DNA of 64,000 nt from Jeotgalibacillus salarius (GTDB lineage Bacteria > Bacillota > Bacilli > Bacillales > Jeotgalibacillaceae): contig NZ_SORX01000002.1 in NCBI RefSeq assembly GCF_004405125.1, positions 248,001 through 312,000 on the forward strand. The letters are read 5' to 3'. This document shows positions 9,149 to 17,894 of the stretch, piece by piece. The first letter of the stretch is position 1. The number at the start of each line of letters is the position of its first letter. The position numbers and the translations under genes are program-made. Under the pieces are notes generated by a model, which did no database searches, was not told the origin of the DNA, and saw only the letters and a list, made by a program, of their open reading frames with translations.

Positions 9149-9994
9149 ATGAGTGAACTATTTTTTGTTTATGGCACATTAAGAAAACATGGCAGTAGAG
9201 ATATTATTCTTGAAGGGGAAAAATTACTCGCTTCCCAGGCATGGACGAAAGGAAAGCTGTTTTTAGCGGACCATCTGGATCCGATTTTGCAGCCGGACTC
9301 GAATGAAAGAGCATATGGTGAGCTCTATGAAGTAAGTATTGAAAAGAGCAAGAACTTAAAAAATTTAATGAAAATGAATGGTGAACTTGCAAAAATAACT
9401 GTTTATACTGATCACCTTGGTGAGCATGAAGCATTTACTCAGGTTCCACAATCGGACGTTGAATTAGTAGAGAATGTCAGATTCAATGACTGGTTAATAC
9501 ACATGGAAATGGATAGACCGATTCAGTATTACTTTGCTTATGGTTCATGTATGGATGATGAAAGATTTAAGCTGGCAAAAGTGGATCATCTGTTTTTGAA
9601 TAAAATTGGCGGCGGAAAAGTAGAAAGACTTGAAATGAACTATTCATTAAGTGTGCATGATGGAGGCAGGGCAAATGTAATTGAAACCGGCGGTTCTGGT
9701 GAGGGTGTGTTGTATAAAGTAAATCAGAGCGCAGTTGAATATCTGTTTCACCGTGAAGGAGTCGACAGTGGCATGTACAGACCTGCAATGGTAGATGTGA
9801 CAGTGGACGGCATTCATTACCATAAGAGTTTAACGTTTATTGTCATAGATCCTGTGGAAGAATCAGCACCTCCACTGCACTATGCAACTGAAATTGTTCG
9901 TGGCTCTCATGGAGTCGTAAGTGATGAATACCACCAGAAGTTAGTAAAAGATCTAATGAATAAATTTGATCTAGATCTTAAACTGAAAAAATAA
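9149..9994 (+). CDS. ykqA: Tandem gamma-glutamylcyclotransferase-like protein (YkqA type)
   Basis: A 281-residue protein with two GGCT/AIG2-like domains. The first opens with FVYGTLRKHGS, the glycine loop of the family, and carries LYEV near residue 63. The second opens with YYFAYGSCMDDERF at about residue 130 and resembles ChaC/GGCT proteins. The architecture is that of Bacillus YkqA. Members act on gamma-glutamyl amines or peptides, but the substrate here is not known. The start has TAAAGGAG nine to ten bases upstream, and a strong terminator follows, so it is probably monocistronic. Confidence 0.85.
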   Translation: MSELFFVYGTLRKHGSRDIILEGEKLLASQAWTKGKLFLADHLDPILQPDSNERAYGELYEVSIEKSKNLKNLMKMNGELAKITVYTDHLGEHEAFTQVPQSDVELVENVRFNDWLIHMEMDRPIQYYFAYGSCMDDERFKLAKVDHLFLNKIGGGKVERLEMNYSLSVHDGGRANVIETGGSGEGVLYKVNQSAVEYLFHREGVDSGMYRPAMVDVTVDGIHYHKSLTFIVIDPVEESAPPLHYATEIVRGSHGVVSDEYHQKLVKDLMNKFDLDLKLKK

Positions 9995-10008
9995 TCAGTA
10001 TGAAATTT

Positions 10009-10043
10009 ACTCTGAAAAGGACACTCCTTTTCAGAGTTTTTTT
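10009..10043 (+). terminator. Terminator after the YkqA-like gene
   Basis: Thirteen-base stem ACTCTGAAAAGGA / TCCTTTTCAGAGT with a three-base loop and a T-run. Confidence 0.93.
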
Positions 10044-10341
10044 ATAAAGTGCTTTAAACACACGTATAGCGCAATTTATAAGAGTGCTAAGTAAAAACGA
10101 AAATTAAATATGCCGAAATTTCATGTTCTGGTACGCTGAGAAGCCATAATTCGGATTCAGGAGAAATCTCACCCGCATGTTAGCGCTTTCACTCTGTGTA
10201 ACTGCTTCTAACTCACTACTTTCCGGTTTACCCTTGTGTGAGGTCTCCTACGTGTTACGATAATACTCGTGATTAAAAAAGCGAACAAAAAACCGAACAA
10301 TATATCTGAAAATAGCAATGAAAACAAAGGAGATGGGCTAA
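10044..10341 (+). other. Gene-free leader region before proC
   Basis: About 300 bases without a convincing reading frame. It holds a perfect cre-like palindrome (10178-10191) and a weak -10-like GATAAT (10259-10264). I looked for a T-box (the conserved GGTGG-ACCGCG core) and found none, unlike the T-box-controlled proBA leader of Bacillus subtilis. Confidence 0.6.
10178..10191 (+). promoter_or_regulatory. Candidate catabolite-responsive element (cre)
   Basis: TGTTAGCGCTTTCA; its complement TGAAAGCGCTAACA matches the CcpA consensus TGWNANCGNTNWCA at every position. It sits about 150 bases before proC. A chance match of this quality is possible in a window of this size, so functional use is inference. 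Confidence 0.4.
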
Positions 10342-11181
10342 ATGTCTAAGGATTTAAGAGTAGCATTTATTGGAGCAGGAAATATGGCGGAGGCAATGAT
10401 TTCAGGGATCGTTAAGACTGGAACACTAGAACCCCGTCAAGTCACTGCAACAAACAGAAGTAACGCTGATCGCTTACTTGAACTTCATAATGAATATGGA
10501 ATTCAGGGAATTATGAGGGATAAATTACAGCTTTCTTCTTATGATGTGATCTTCCTGGCTATGAAGCCTAAAGACGCAGAAAGCTCTTTACTCTCAATTA
10601 AAGATTATATTAGACCAGATCAGGTCGTAATGAGTGTTTTAGCCGGAATTTCAACTGAATTTATGGAAGAACACTTAAATGAAGGTCAACAGGTGATTCG
10701 AGTCATGCCAAATACCTCAAGTATGCTGAGAGAATCAGCTACTGCAATTTCACCGGGACAGAATGTCACGATGAAAAACGTGAAGTTAGCTAAAAGTCTG
10801 CTTTCTTCTATTGGAGAGGTGTACGTGATTGAAGAAGATCAAATGGATCTTTTCACAGGTATCGCCGGAAGCGGACCGGCTTACTTCTATTATTTGATGG
10901 AGCATATTGAAAAGACTGCCCAGGAGAATGGCATGAATGTTCAACAAGCACGTGATATTGGTGCACAGACAATCCTTGGCGCAGCAAAAATGATGATTGA
11001 ACGCGATGAAACACCAACTGAATTAAGACAAAACGTTACATCACCAAATGGAACAACTGCTGCTGGACTGAACGCATTAAACGAAAATGGCGGGGGTACA
11101 GCAATTAAGGCAGCCATAGAGGGTGCAATGAACCGATCGAAAGAGATTACAGAACAAATGGCTAAAGTAACTGTTCAGTAA
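10342..11181 (+). CDS. proC: Pyrroline-5-carboxylate reductase
   Basis: A 279-residue P5C reductase, last step of proline synthesis (P5C + NAD(P)H to proline). The N-terminus has the Rossmann loop VAFIGAGNMAEAMISG; the C-terminal domain has AGSGPAYFYYLMEHIEKTA and the signature region LRQNVTSPNGTTAAGLNAL. Start ATG has AAAGGAG twelve bases upstream. It is the first gene of proC-proB-proA. This order equals the proHJA clusters used for osmotic proline production in halotolerant Bacillales, so it may correspond to ProH rather than ProI. Confidence 0.96.
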   Translation: MSKDLRVAFIGAGNMAEAMISGIVKTGTLEPRQVTATNRSNADRLLELHNEYGIQGIMRDKLQLSSYDVIFLAMKPKDAESSLLSIKDYIRPDQVVMSVLAGISTEFMEEHLNEGQQVIRVMPNTSSMLRESATAISPGQNVTMKNVKLAKSLLSSIGEVYVIEEDQMDLFTGIAGSGPAYFYYLMEHIEKTAQENGMNVQQARDIGAQTILGAAKMMIERDETPTELRQNVTSPNGTTAAGLNALNENGGGTAIKAAIEGAMNRSKEITEQMAKVTVQ

Positions 11182-11229
11182 ACAGTTTAAAAACAATAGA
11201 CAGAAATTCTTAAAATCAGGAGTGATAGC

Positions 11230-12351
11230 ATGACATCGGATAATCAAAAAAGAGTTGTAATTAAAATTGGAAGCAGTTCATTGACAAGTTCATCAGGTGA
11301 CATCAGCCGAAGAAAAATTCAGCGTATTACAGATCAGGTTGCTGAATTAAAAGATGATGGCCATGAAGTCGTATTAGTATCTTCTGGTGCTGTGGCAGCC
11401 GGGTACAGAACTCTGGGCTTTGTTAACCGTCCATCATCTTTACCTGAAAAACAGGCAGCGGCAGCAATTGGCCAGGGACGTCTGATTGAGACTTATTCTG
11501 AGTTGTTTACATCTCACGGATATGCTGCTTCACAAATCTTAATTACCCGCAGCGATTTTTCCGATGAAACACGCTACAACAACGTGAGAAATACCATTAA
11601 TGTTTTATTGGAGCGCGGAATTGTACCGATCGTTAATGAAAACGATACTGTGACAACTGATCGCCTGAGATTTGGAGATAACGATACATTATCTGCCAAA
11701 GTTGCAGGCCTTGTAGATTCTGATCAGCTGGTTATTTTATCTGATATTGACGGACTGTATAATGATGATCCGCGTAAAAACCCTGACGCTGAACTGTTAA
11801 AAGAAGTAACTGAAATTACACGTGAAATTGAAGATATGGCTGGTGAACCGGGTTCAGCTGTCGGTACTGGCGGTATGAGATCTAAAATAGATGCATTTAA
11901 AATTTCTATGGCTTCAGGCATACCATCTTTCCTCGGGAGAGCCGGTGTGAAAGACATCATTGTAGAAGCAGTAAATGAAACTGCGCGCGGGACTTACTTT
12001 GAACTTGCAAAAATTGATGTGAATCTTGACCGTAAACGACAGTGGATTGCGTTTAACTCAGGCCCTGAAGGTGAAATTTTAATTGATAAAAAAGCAAAAG
12101 ATATCATTGTAAATGAAAAAGGTAATTTACAGCCAAGTCATATTTATCAAATCAACGGATACTTTAAAAAAGGTAGTGTTGTACGTATCTTAGACGTGGA
12201 TAATAACAAGCTTGGACTTGGGGTTGTCAATTATTCTTCTAAAGATCTTGAACAATTCCAACTTAATCAGTCTGACCAGAAGCCGGAAGCCGCAATCAAT
12301 AATGAATCGTTCGTATGTGAATTGGATGTAGCGCTTCCACTGGGAGTTTAA
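11230..12351 (+). CDS. proB: Glutamate 5-kinase
   Basis: A 373-residue kinase that phosphorylates glutamate to gamma-glutamyl phosphate, first step of proline synthesis. The amino acid kinase domain shows KIGSSSLTSSSG (ATP loop), VSSGAVAAGYR, VNENDTV and VGTGGMRSKIDAF; a PUA domain occupies roughly residues 275-355. The length matches the PUA-containing ProB/ProJ form, in which feedback control by proline can vary. Start ATG has AGGAG seven bases before. Between proC and proA in one operon. Confidence 0.96.
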   Translation: MTSDNQKRVVIKIGSSSLTSSSGDISRRKIQRITDQVAELKDDGHEVVLVSSGAVAAGYRTLGFVNRPSSLPEKQAAAAIGQGRLIETYSELFTSHGYAASQILITRSDFSDETRYNNVRNTINVLLERGIVPIVNENDTVTTDRLRFGDNDTLSAKVAGLVDSDQLVILSDIDGLYNDDPRKNPDAELLKEVTEITREIEDMAGEPGSAVGTGGMRSKIDAFKISMASGIPSFLGRAGVKDIIVEAVNETARGTYFELAKIDVNLDRKRQWIAFNSGPEGEILIDKKAKDIIVNEKGNLQPSHIYQINGYFKKGSVVRILDVDNNKLGLGVVNYSSKDLEQFQLNQSDQKPEAAINNESFVCELDVALPLGV

Positions 12352-12410
12352 TCGACAGGCTAATCAAGGATATAAAGGCAAAAAACCAAAATCTCACAAG
12401 GAGTGGTTTG

Positions 12411-13670
12411 ATGACTACAATGACAAAAATAAATGTAAAACAACAGGCGCAGGCAGCACAGAAAGCTTCAAAAGAGCTCGGACTGCTTTCAACTGAAACT
12501 AAAAATAAAGCATTAAATACTATTGCTGACCATTTGGAAAAGAATACTGCATTGATTCTTGAAGCCAATTCGAAAGATCTTGCAAACGGAAAAGATGCAG
12601 GGTATGACGCTGCTTATATGGACCGTCTTGCACTTGATGAGGATCGTGTCAAAGACTTTGCAGACGGCTTGCGCCAGGTAGCAAAGCTTGATGATCCATC
12701 TGGAAAGGTTACAGATGAGTGGACGCTTGAAAATGGTCTAAATGTACAAACGATACGTGTGCCACTGGGTGTCATCGGAATGATCTATGAAGCACGTCCG
12801 AACGTTACAGCTGATGCTACCGGACTGGCATTAAAATCCGGTAATGCAATTGTGCTTAAAGGCGGTTCTTCTGCAATCAACTCGAATCGTCAAATTGTCA
12901 GCGTTATGAAAGAAGCACTTCAGGAAACTGAAATTTCTTCAGATGCAGTTCAGTTTATTGACAGCACGGATCGTTCAGCAACTGAAGAGCTATTTACAAT
13001 GAAAGAACACATCGATGTGCTGATTCCACGCGGTGGTGGCAAGCTGATTTCAGCGGTTGTTAACAATGCAACGGTTCCAGTGCTCGAAACGGGTGTAGGG
13101 AACTGCCACATTTATATAGATAAAGATGCCGATGCTGAAAAAGCACTAGCGATTTTAGTGAATGCCAAAACTGATCGTCCTGCAGTATGTAATGCTGCTG
13201 AGACAGTGATCATTCATGAAGCTTTCTTAAATACACACAAAGATAAGCTTATTGCAACGTTAGAAGAAAATAATATCAATGTTTATGGTGATGATTCAGC
13301 ATGTGAAGTTATTCCTGGTGCGATGAAAGCTGATCAGGATCACTGGGCAAATGAATTCCTGAGTCTTGATATCGCGATGAAAATTGTTTCTGATGTAGAT
13401 GAAGCGATTGCGCACATTGATGAATTCGGAACAAAACATTCAGAAGCAATCGTGACAGAAAATGAAAATACTGCAAAGCGTTTCAAAGGAATGGTAGATG
13501 CTGCAGCAATATATCAAAATGCGTCTACACGCTTTACTGACGGCAGTGCACTTGGCTTTGGTGCTGAAATTGGTATTTCAACTCAAAAGCTTCACGCTCG
13601 CGGACCAATGGGATTACCGGCATTAACCACAATTAAGTATGTAATGACAGGAAACGGTCAGATCCGATAA
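12411..13670 (+). CDS. proA: Gamma-glutamyl phosphate reductase (glutamate-5-semialdehyde dehydrogenase)
   Basis: A 419-residue aldehyde-dehydrogenase-fold enzyme reducing gamma-glutamyl phosphate with NADPH. Visible are PLGVIGMIYEARPNVTADA (cofactor site), LIPRGGGKLI, and the catalytic Cys in KTDRPAVCNAAET; the C-terminus has ASTRFTDGSALGFGAEIGISTQKLHARGP. ATG 12411 is chosen over an adjacent TTG because AAGGAG is well spaced. Last gene of the proline operon, closed by a strong terminator. Confidence 0.96.
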   Translation: MTTMTKINVKQQAQAAQKASKELGLLSTETKNKALNTIADHLEKNTALILEANSKDLANGKDAGYDAAYMDRLALDEDRVKDFADGLRQVAKLDDPSGKVTDEWTLENGLNVQTIRVPLGVIGMIYEARPNVTADATGLALKSGNAIVLKGGSSAINSNRQIVSVMKEALQETEISSDAVQFIDSTDRSATEELFTMKEHIDVLIPRGGGKLISAVVNNATVPVLETGVGNCHIYIDKDADAEKALAILVNAKTDRPAVCNAAETVIIHEAFLNTHKDKLIATLEENNINVYGDDSACEVIPGAMKADQDHWANEFLSLDIAMKIVSDVDEAIAHIDEFGTKHSEAIVTENENTAKRFKGMVDAAAIYQNASTRFTDGSALGFGAEIGISTQKLHARGPMGLPALTTIKYVMTGNGQIR

Positions 13671-13699
13671 AAAAAGCAGCCACTAAGGCTGCTTTTTTT
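13669..13699. terminator. Bidirectional terminator between proA and the oxidoreductase gene
   Basis: Stem AGCAGCC / GGCTGCT with loop ACTAA, flanked by A and T runs, serving proA (+) and the convergent minus-strand operon. Confidence 0.9.
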
Positions 13700-15167
13700 A
13701 ATGTTGATTTTGTTCTTCCTGTTGACGTGGTCCGTTAGACAGTTTGTACTTTAATTCGAAAAAATTTTTAGTTAACTTCGGAATTGGTCCGTCAAACAGT
13801 TTTTCTCTCCAGAATAAATCAGCTGATTTCTGCACTGCACCGGCCTTAACCGGGTAGGTGTATACCATTCTGGAGAGTGTGCCAACTTTCATTTTGTTTT
13901 TCTTTGCAAAAACAGCAAGCTGCATCCATTCACCGGCATCAGTACCGGCAGCATGTGCACCTAGTATATAACCTTTTTTATCTGTAATAAATTTTACGAA
14001 TCCTCTGGTTTCATGAGCTGTGATAAACCTGTCAACCTCATTTAAATGTGCTCTGTAAACTTTATAGTCAATGTTATGATCTTCAGCTTCCTGCTCAGTC
14101 ATGCCCAGATGGAATACCTCGGGAACAGTAAAAGTGACCCATGGAGTGTTGCTGTGATCGAGTGTATTCTTCAGTCCAAATAGAACATTTGATACCACTG
14201 TTTTAGCTTCTTCTCCTGCAGCATGAGTAAATGGCAGTGTATTGATCGTGTCACCAACAGCAAATATATGGGGTCTTGATGTTCTGAATGAGGTATCTGT
14301 ATGAATAAAGCCTTTTACTTTTTCAACACCTGCATTTTCCAGTTGTAACGAATCGATCGCCGGTTTACGTCCTGCTGCCACCAATATTACATCGAACTCA
14401 TAGGTTGACTGCTGATCTTTCTGCTCCACTGTCAATACAGACTTCTCATTCTTATAGTCAGCATTTATTACTTTTGCATTCAGTTCAATATTTAATTCTT
14501 TAGACATTTCGTTTTCCATAAAGCGTGCAATATCACGATCTTCCTTGGAAAAGAGTCTGCCTGATCCTTCGAATACAGTCACTTCAGAACCCAGTCTTGA
14601 AAATGCCTGAGCCATTTCCAAACCTACTGTACCACCGCCAATGACACCCAATTTCGAAGGAAGAGCAGGGAGATCAAAGATTGTTTCATTCGTTACATAT
14701 GGGATCGTTTCTATACCGTCGATAGGAGGGATAACAGGTTTTGAACCTGTAGCTATCACTACTTTATCTGCGTAAATAGAGGTTTCACCAGAAATATTGA
14801 TGACATGGTCAGATTCAAATGAAGCTTCTCCAAAATACACATCAGCACCCATATCAGTAAACCTGTCACTGCTGTCATGAGACTGAATCGTGTCTCTCGC
14901 TTCGTTAATTCTATTCTTCACTTTTTCAAAGCTTAACGTGCCACTTATATTTAATCCGAGTAAATCTGCGGCTTCATACATATTATGTGACATATTAGCC
15001 GTTTTAATTAATGCTTTAGAAGGGACACATCCAAAATGCAGACAATCTCCTCCCAATGAATCTCTTTTTTCGATGAGCGCTACTTTTGCTCCCAATGAAG
15101 CCATACCGGAAGCTGCGGTCATACCTGCAGAGCCACCGCCTATAATCACTGCCTGATAACGTTCCAT
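13698..15167 (-). CDS. Flavin- and NAD(P)H-dependent disulfide oxidoreductase, mercuric-reductase-like, C-terminal dyad altered
   Basis: A 489-residue class I pyridine nucleotide-disulfide oxidoreductase. FAD loop VIIGGGSAGMTAASGMAS, redox pair CLHFGC in GGDCLHFGCVPSKAL, NAD(P)H loop GVIGGGTVGLEMAQAF, second FAD site HIFAVGDT and a dimerisation domain. Relatives of lipoamide dehydrogenase carry a C-terminal His-x-x-Pro...Glu acid-base dyad; here the matching region reads VYTYPVKAGAV (about residue 434), without the His and the Glu. Mercuric-ion cysteines are also missing from the C-terminus. The substrate is therefore open. ATG 15167 follows GGAGGAG, and overlaps the stop of the DUF1499 gene by one base (TGATG). 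Confidence 0.85.
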   Translation of the reverse strand: MERYQAVIIGGGSAGMTAASGMASLGAKVALIEKRDSLGGDCLHFGCVPSKALIKTANMSHNMYEAADLLGLNISGTLSFEKVKNRINEARDTIQSHDSSDRFTDMGADVYFGEASFESDHVINISGETSIYADKVVIATGSKPVIPPIDGIETIPYVTNETIFDLPALPSKLGVIGGGTVGLEMAQAFSRLGSEVTVFEGSGRLFSKEDRDIARFMENEMSKELNIELNAKVINADYKNEKSVLTVEQKDQQSTYEFDVILVAAGRKPAIDSLQLENAGVEKVKGFIHTDTSFRTSRPHIFAVGDTINTLPFTHAAGEEAKTVVSNVLFGLKNTLDHSNTPWVTFTVPEVFHLGMTEQEAEDHNIDYKVYRAHLNEVDRFITAHETRGFVKFITDKKGYILGAHAAGTDAGEWMQLAVFAKKNKMKVGTLSRMVYTYPVKAGAVQKSADLFWREKLFDGPIPKLTKNFFELKYKLSNGPRQQEEQNQH

Positions 15168-15547
15168 CAAATCTCCTCCATATAAAGATCTCGTATTGTT
15201 TTCATCCGTTTCTTGTTCACGCCGAAGTCGGAGTGTCCAACGCGAGATGCAGAGCGGTAATGAATCACTTGTTCATCATCTGAAAATAAAAAATCTACAT
15301 CATCTTTAAATTTAAAGAATGACGAGGTTTCAATGGCATAAATCATATTTTCGTTTTCATTTTTAATCACGATTTTATCCATGGATTCCAGAATTGATTT
15401 AAGTCTTTGTTTAGATTCATCCCTTGAACCTCTGTAAGGAAGTGGTTCAAGCCTTTTTTCAGAATCATCCGTTTGAGTTGAAACATTGTTAGGTTTATCA
15501 GAGAGAGGCAACAGTTGTCCATTTTTTAATCTTTCGTTCAAATTCAT
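15167..15547 (-). CDS. DUF1499 family protein
   Basis: A 126-residue protein with a polar, probably disordered N-terminal third and the DUF1499 core at the C-terminus: DDVDFLFSDDEQVIHYRSASRVGHSDFGVNKKR. The family is uncharacterised. ATG 15547 has GAAGGAG eight bases upstream; a GTG nine bases earlier overlaps the ribosome site. Middle gene of a three-gene minus-strand operon with a hypothetical protein and the flavin oxidoreductase, whose start overlaps this stop codon. Confidence 0.8.
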   Translation of the reverse strand: MNLNERLKNGQLLPLSDKPNNVSTQTDDSEKRLEPLPYRGSRDESKQRLKSILESMDKIVIKNENENMIYAIETSSFFKFKDDVDFLFSDDEQVIHYRSASRVGHSDFGVNKKRMKTIRDLYMEEI

Positions 15548-15552
15548 TCCAT

Positions 15553-15963
15553 TCACTCCTTCAAATAATCACTTTTGTTTAAAAAGAAATAGCCCCGCTG
15601 GTGAACGACAGGAAGATCATACATAGAATATGCCGCACCAATGAGTTGTTTCGGGATAAAGAAATGCAGCGTTTCTTTTTTCTCTCCGATTATGATATCA
15701 AAGGTGTAAGTCAAATCACCAATAAAACCATTTTTGGGTACATGTTCGATTTCAACAACATAATGAGGTTTTAAATCACCAAGTACCCTGGTCTCTTCAG
15801 CAGAGATTGGCCGGGGGTAAGCTTTAATTTGTCCTGAAACCGTATAAGTAAGCTGATCAATTTTAGATTCAGACTGGTTTATAAAACAAACGCTGTAATG
15901 GTAGCCTTCAAATTCATTTGGTCTGGTATCAAGTACAGCCAAAAACCATTGATGATCGATCAT
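15553..15963 (-). CDS. Hypothetical protein, 136 residues
   Basis: A soluble, beta-rich protein (starts MIDHQWFLAVLDTRPNEFEG) with no motif I recognise. ATG 15963 is preceded by AGGAGG at ten bases. It ends six bases before the DUF1499 start and is the first gene of the operon leading to the disulfide reductase, so it may share a stress or redox role, though nothing in the sequence proves it. Confidence 0.75.
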   Translation of the reverse strand: MIDHQWFLAVLDTRPNEFEGYHYSVCFINQSESKIDQLTYTVSGQIKAYPRPISAEETRVLGDLKPHYVVEIEHVPKNGFIGDLTYTFDIIIGEKKETLHFFIPKQLIGAAYSMYDLPVVHQRGYFFLNKSDYLKE

Positions 15964-16016
15964 GGATGTTTGCCTCCTATACGTCTATCTAACCTGCTAT
16001 ACCCTATACAAAGAAA

Positions 16017-16048
16017 ACAAAAACAGCACATGAAAGGATGTGCTGTTT
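16017..16048 (-). terminator. Terminator of the small membrane protein gene
   Basis: Stem AAACAGCACAT / ATGTGCTGTTT (16021-16048), with a T-rich run on the minus strand. Confidence 0.85.
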
Positions 16049-16051
16049 TTG

Positions 16052-16375
16052 TCATATTAAATAATCATAATAGGCAATAAAAACTGCGGCTAATGAAAGA
16101 GCTGTATAAACTAAACTGGTTCCTTCTATCACTTTCGGATACAAGTATTTTGTCTGCTCTTCAAATTGAACCGTCGAAAGAGATGATTCTGCAGGCTGCC
16201 TGTTCGCTTTAGCGTAGTTGCCCGGAGCTGTAAAAAATCGGATTACAACAATACTGAAAATACCTGCAAAAAATGAAACATCGATAAATCCGGATTCTAG
16301 TATCATCATAAGTATCACGTTTACTGCAATAATTACTAAAGCTGTAATTGATAGGTTTAAAAATTTAATCAACAC
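16052..16375 (-). CDS. Hypothetical membrane protein, three predicted membrane segments
   Basis: About 107 residues with hydrophobic segments near residues 3-25, 30-46 and 85-105 and a polar loop between (TAPGNYAKANRQPAESS). GTG 16375 is preferred because GGGAG precedes it by five bases; TTG 16387 has no ribosome site. Monocistronic, closed by a terminator, and divergent from hom. Family not recognised. Confidence 0.6.
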   Translation of the reverse strand: MLIKFLNLSITALVIIAVNVILMMILESGFIDVSFFAGIFSIVVIRFFTAPGNYAKANRQPAESSLSTVQFEEQTKYLYPKVIEGTSLVYTALSLAAVFIAYYDYLI

Positions 16376-16501
16376 GTTCACTCCCAAGTGGTTCTATATA
16401 CAGTTTCTCATAATATAGAAGTGTCTTCCATAATAAGTTTACAAGTCGGTTTAAATGTAAGCGTTTGCTTGTGAAATGTGAAAAAAGTTCTGGTTAATGG
16501 G

Positions 16502-16530
16502 TTGTCACAAAGTACTCACAGAGCTATAAT
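16502..16530 (+). promoter_or_regulatory. Sigma-A promoter of hom-thrC-thrB
   Basis: TTGTCA (16502-16507), 17-base spacer, TATAAT (16525-16530). Transcription should start near 16537, about 60 bases before the hom ATG. No T-box or riboswitch fits in so short a leader. Confidence 0.8.
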
Positions 16531-16595
16531 TGTCCGTATATCAAAAACAAATGTCTTTTTATAAAGTACAATGTAATGGAAGCAGGTGCATGTTG

Positions 16596-17894
16596 ATGGA
16601 AAAGCAAATCAATGTTGGAATGTTAGGTTTTGGAACAGTAGGAAGCGGAGTTGCAACGATTATAAGAGAAAATGAGCTGCAACTTTCCCAAAAACTTGGA
16701 GCAGCCGTGAAAATTAAAAAAATTGCTGTTCGGGATATAGACAAACACCGGAGTGCAGATATAAATGGAAGTGAATTAACAACAGATATAGACGATGTCA
16801 TACAGGATGAATCCATTAAAGTAATTGTCGAAGTAATGGGCGGTATAGAAGAAGCACACCAGGCGATCGAAAAAGCCCTGAAAGCAAATAAGGCTGTTAT
16901 AACTGCGAATAAAGACTTAATGGCTCTTCACGGACATTCTTTATTAAAGTTAGCTGAAGAGCACCAGGCGGACCTTTATTATGAGGCGAGTGTGGCCGGT
17001 GGGATTCCGATTATCAGGACGCTTGAAGATGGTTTAGCTTCTGACCGTATTTCTACAATTATGGGAATCGTGAATGGAACGACTAACTATATCCTGACTA
17101 AAATGAAAGAAGAAGGCTGGAGCTATGAATATGCATTGAAAGAAGCGCAGGCACTTGGATTTGCTGAAAGCGATCCGACAGCTGATGTAGAAGGACTGGA
17201 TGCCGCGAGAAAGATGGCAATTCTTGCGACGCTCGCATTTTCAATGGAAGTTTATCTGGATGATGTTGAAGTGACCGGAATGACAAATATTACTGCAGAA
17301 GATATGTCACTTGCTGAGCAATTTGGATATAGCGTAAAGATGCTTGGCTTTGCTGAAAAAGATAAAGACGGTGTAGACGTAGCTGTAGAGCCGGTATTTC
17401 TGAGATCTTCCCACCCGCTTGCAGCAGTCAGAAATGAGTACAACGCTGTATATGTATATGGTGATGCTGTTGGAGAAACAATGTTTTACGGTCCTGGAGC
17501 AGGGTCTATGCCAACCGCTACATCTGTAGTATCTGATGTCATCTCAGCATGCCGAAACCTTCTATTAGGCGTTTCTGGTGCAAGACACATTGATTACGTG
17601 AATGCCCGTCAAATTAAGCAGGAAGATCAGCAACGCGCACAATTTTTTCACAGGCTGCTGGTAAAAGATGAAATTGGTGTATTTTCATCACTGACAGATA
17701 TTTACGGAAAGTATGAAGCAAGTTTGAGTTCAATTATACAACGTCCTGGAGAAAAGGAAGGAGAGGCTGAAGTGATTTTAATTACTCATCCGGTCTCCAG
17801 AAAAAATCATCATAAAATTATTGATGAACTAAACGGCTCTGACGTAGTAAAAACGATTATCAGTCAATATAGAGTAGAAGGGGGCGACCGCTAA
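16596..17894 (+). CDS. hom: Homoserine dehydrogenase
   Basis: A 432-residue enzyme reducing aspartate semialdehyde to homoserine, the branch point to threonine and methionine. Rossmann loop [17 protein letters not shown], catalytic region [19 protein letters not shown] and [14 protein letters not shown], and a C-terminal ACT domain from about residue 350 that allows threonine feedback. ATG 16596 is chosen: AGGTG lies seven bases upstream and the promoter -10 at 16525-16530 excludes longer forms. The stop overlaps thrC (TAATG). Confidence 0.95.
   Translation: MEKQINVGMLGFGTVGSGVATIIRENELQLSQKLGAAVKIKKIAVRDIDKHRSADINGSELTTDIDDVIQDESIKVIVEVMGGIEEAHQAIEKALKANKAVITANKDLMALHGHSLLKLAEEHQADLYYEASVAGGIPIIRTLEDGLASDRISTIMGIVNGTTNYILTKMKEEGWSYEYALKEAQALGFAESDPTADVEGLDAARKMAILATLAFSMEVYLDDVEVTGMTNITAEDMSLAEQFGYSVKMLGFAEKDKDGVDVAVEPVFLRSSHPLAAVRNEYNAVYVYGDAVGETMFYGPGAGSMPTATSVVSDVISACRNLLLGVSGARHIDYVNARQIKQEDQQRAQFFHRLLVKDEIGVFSSLTDIYGKYEASLSSIIQRPGEKEGEAEVILITHPVSRKNHHKIIDELNGSDVVKTIISQYRVEGGDR

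Noticed and set aside
16456-16475. cre-like sequence TGTAAGCGTTTGCT before hom
   Set aside because: Two mismatches at the conserved 3' half of the CcpA box; not better than expected by chance.
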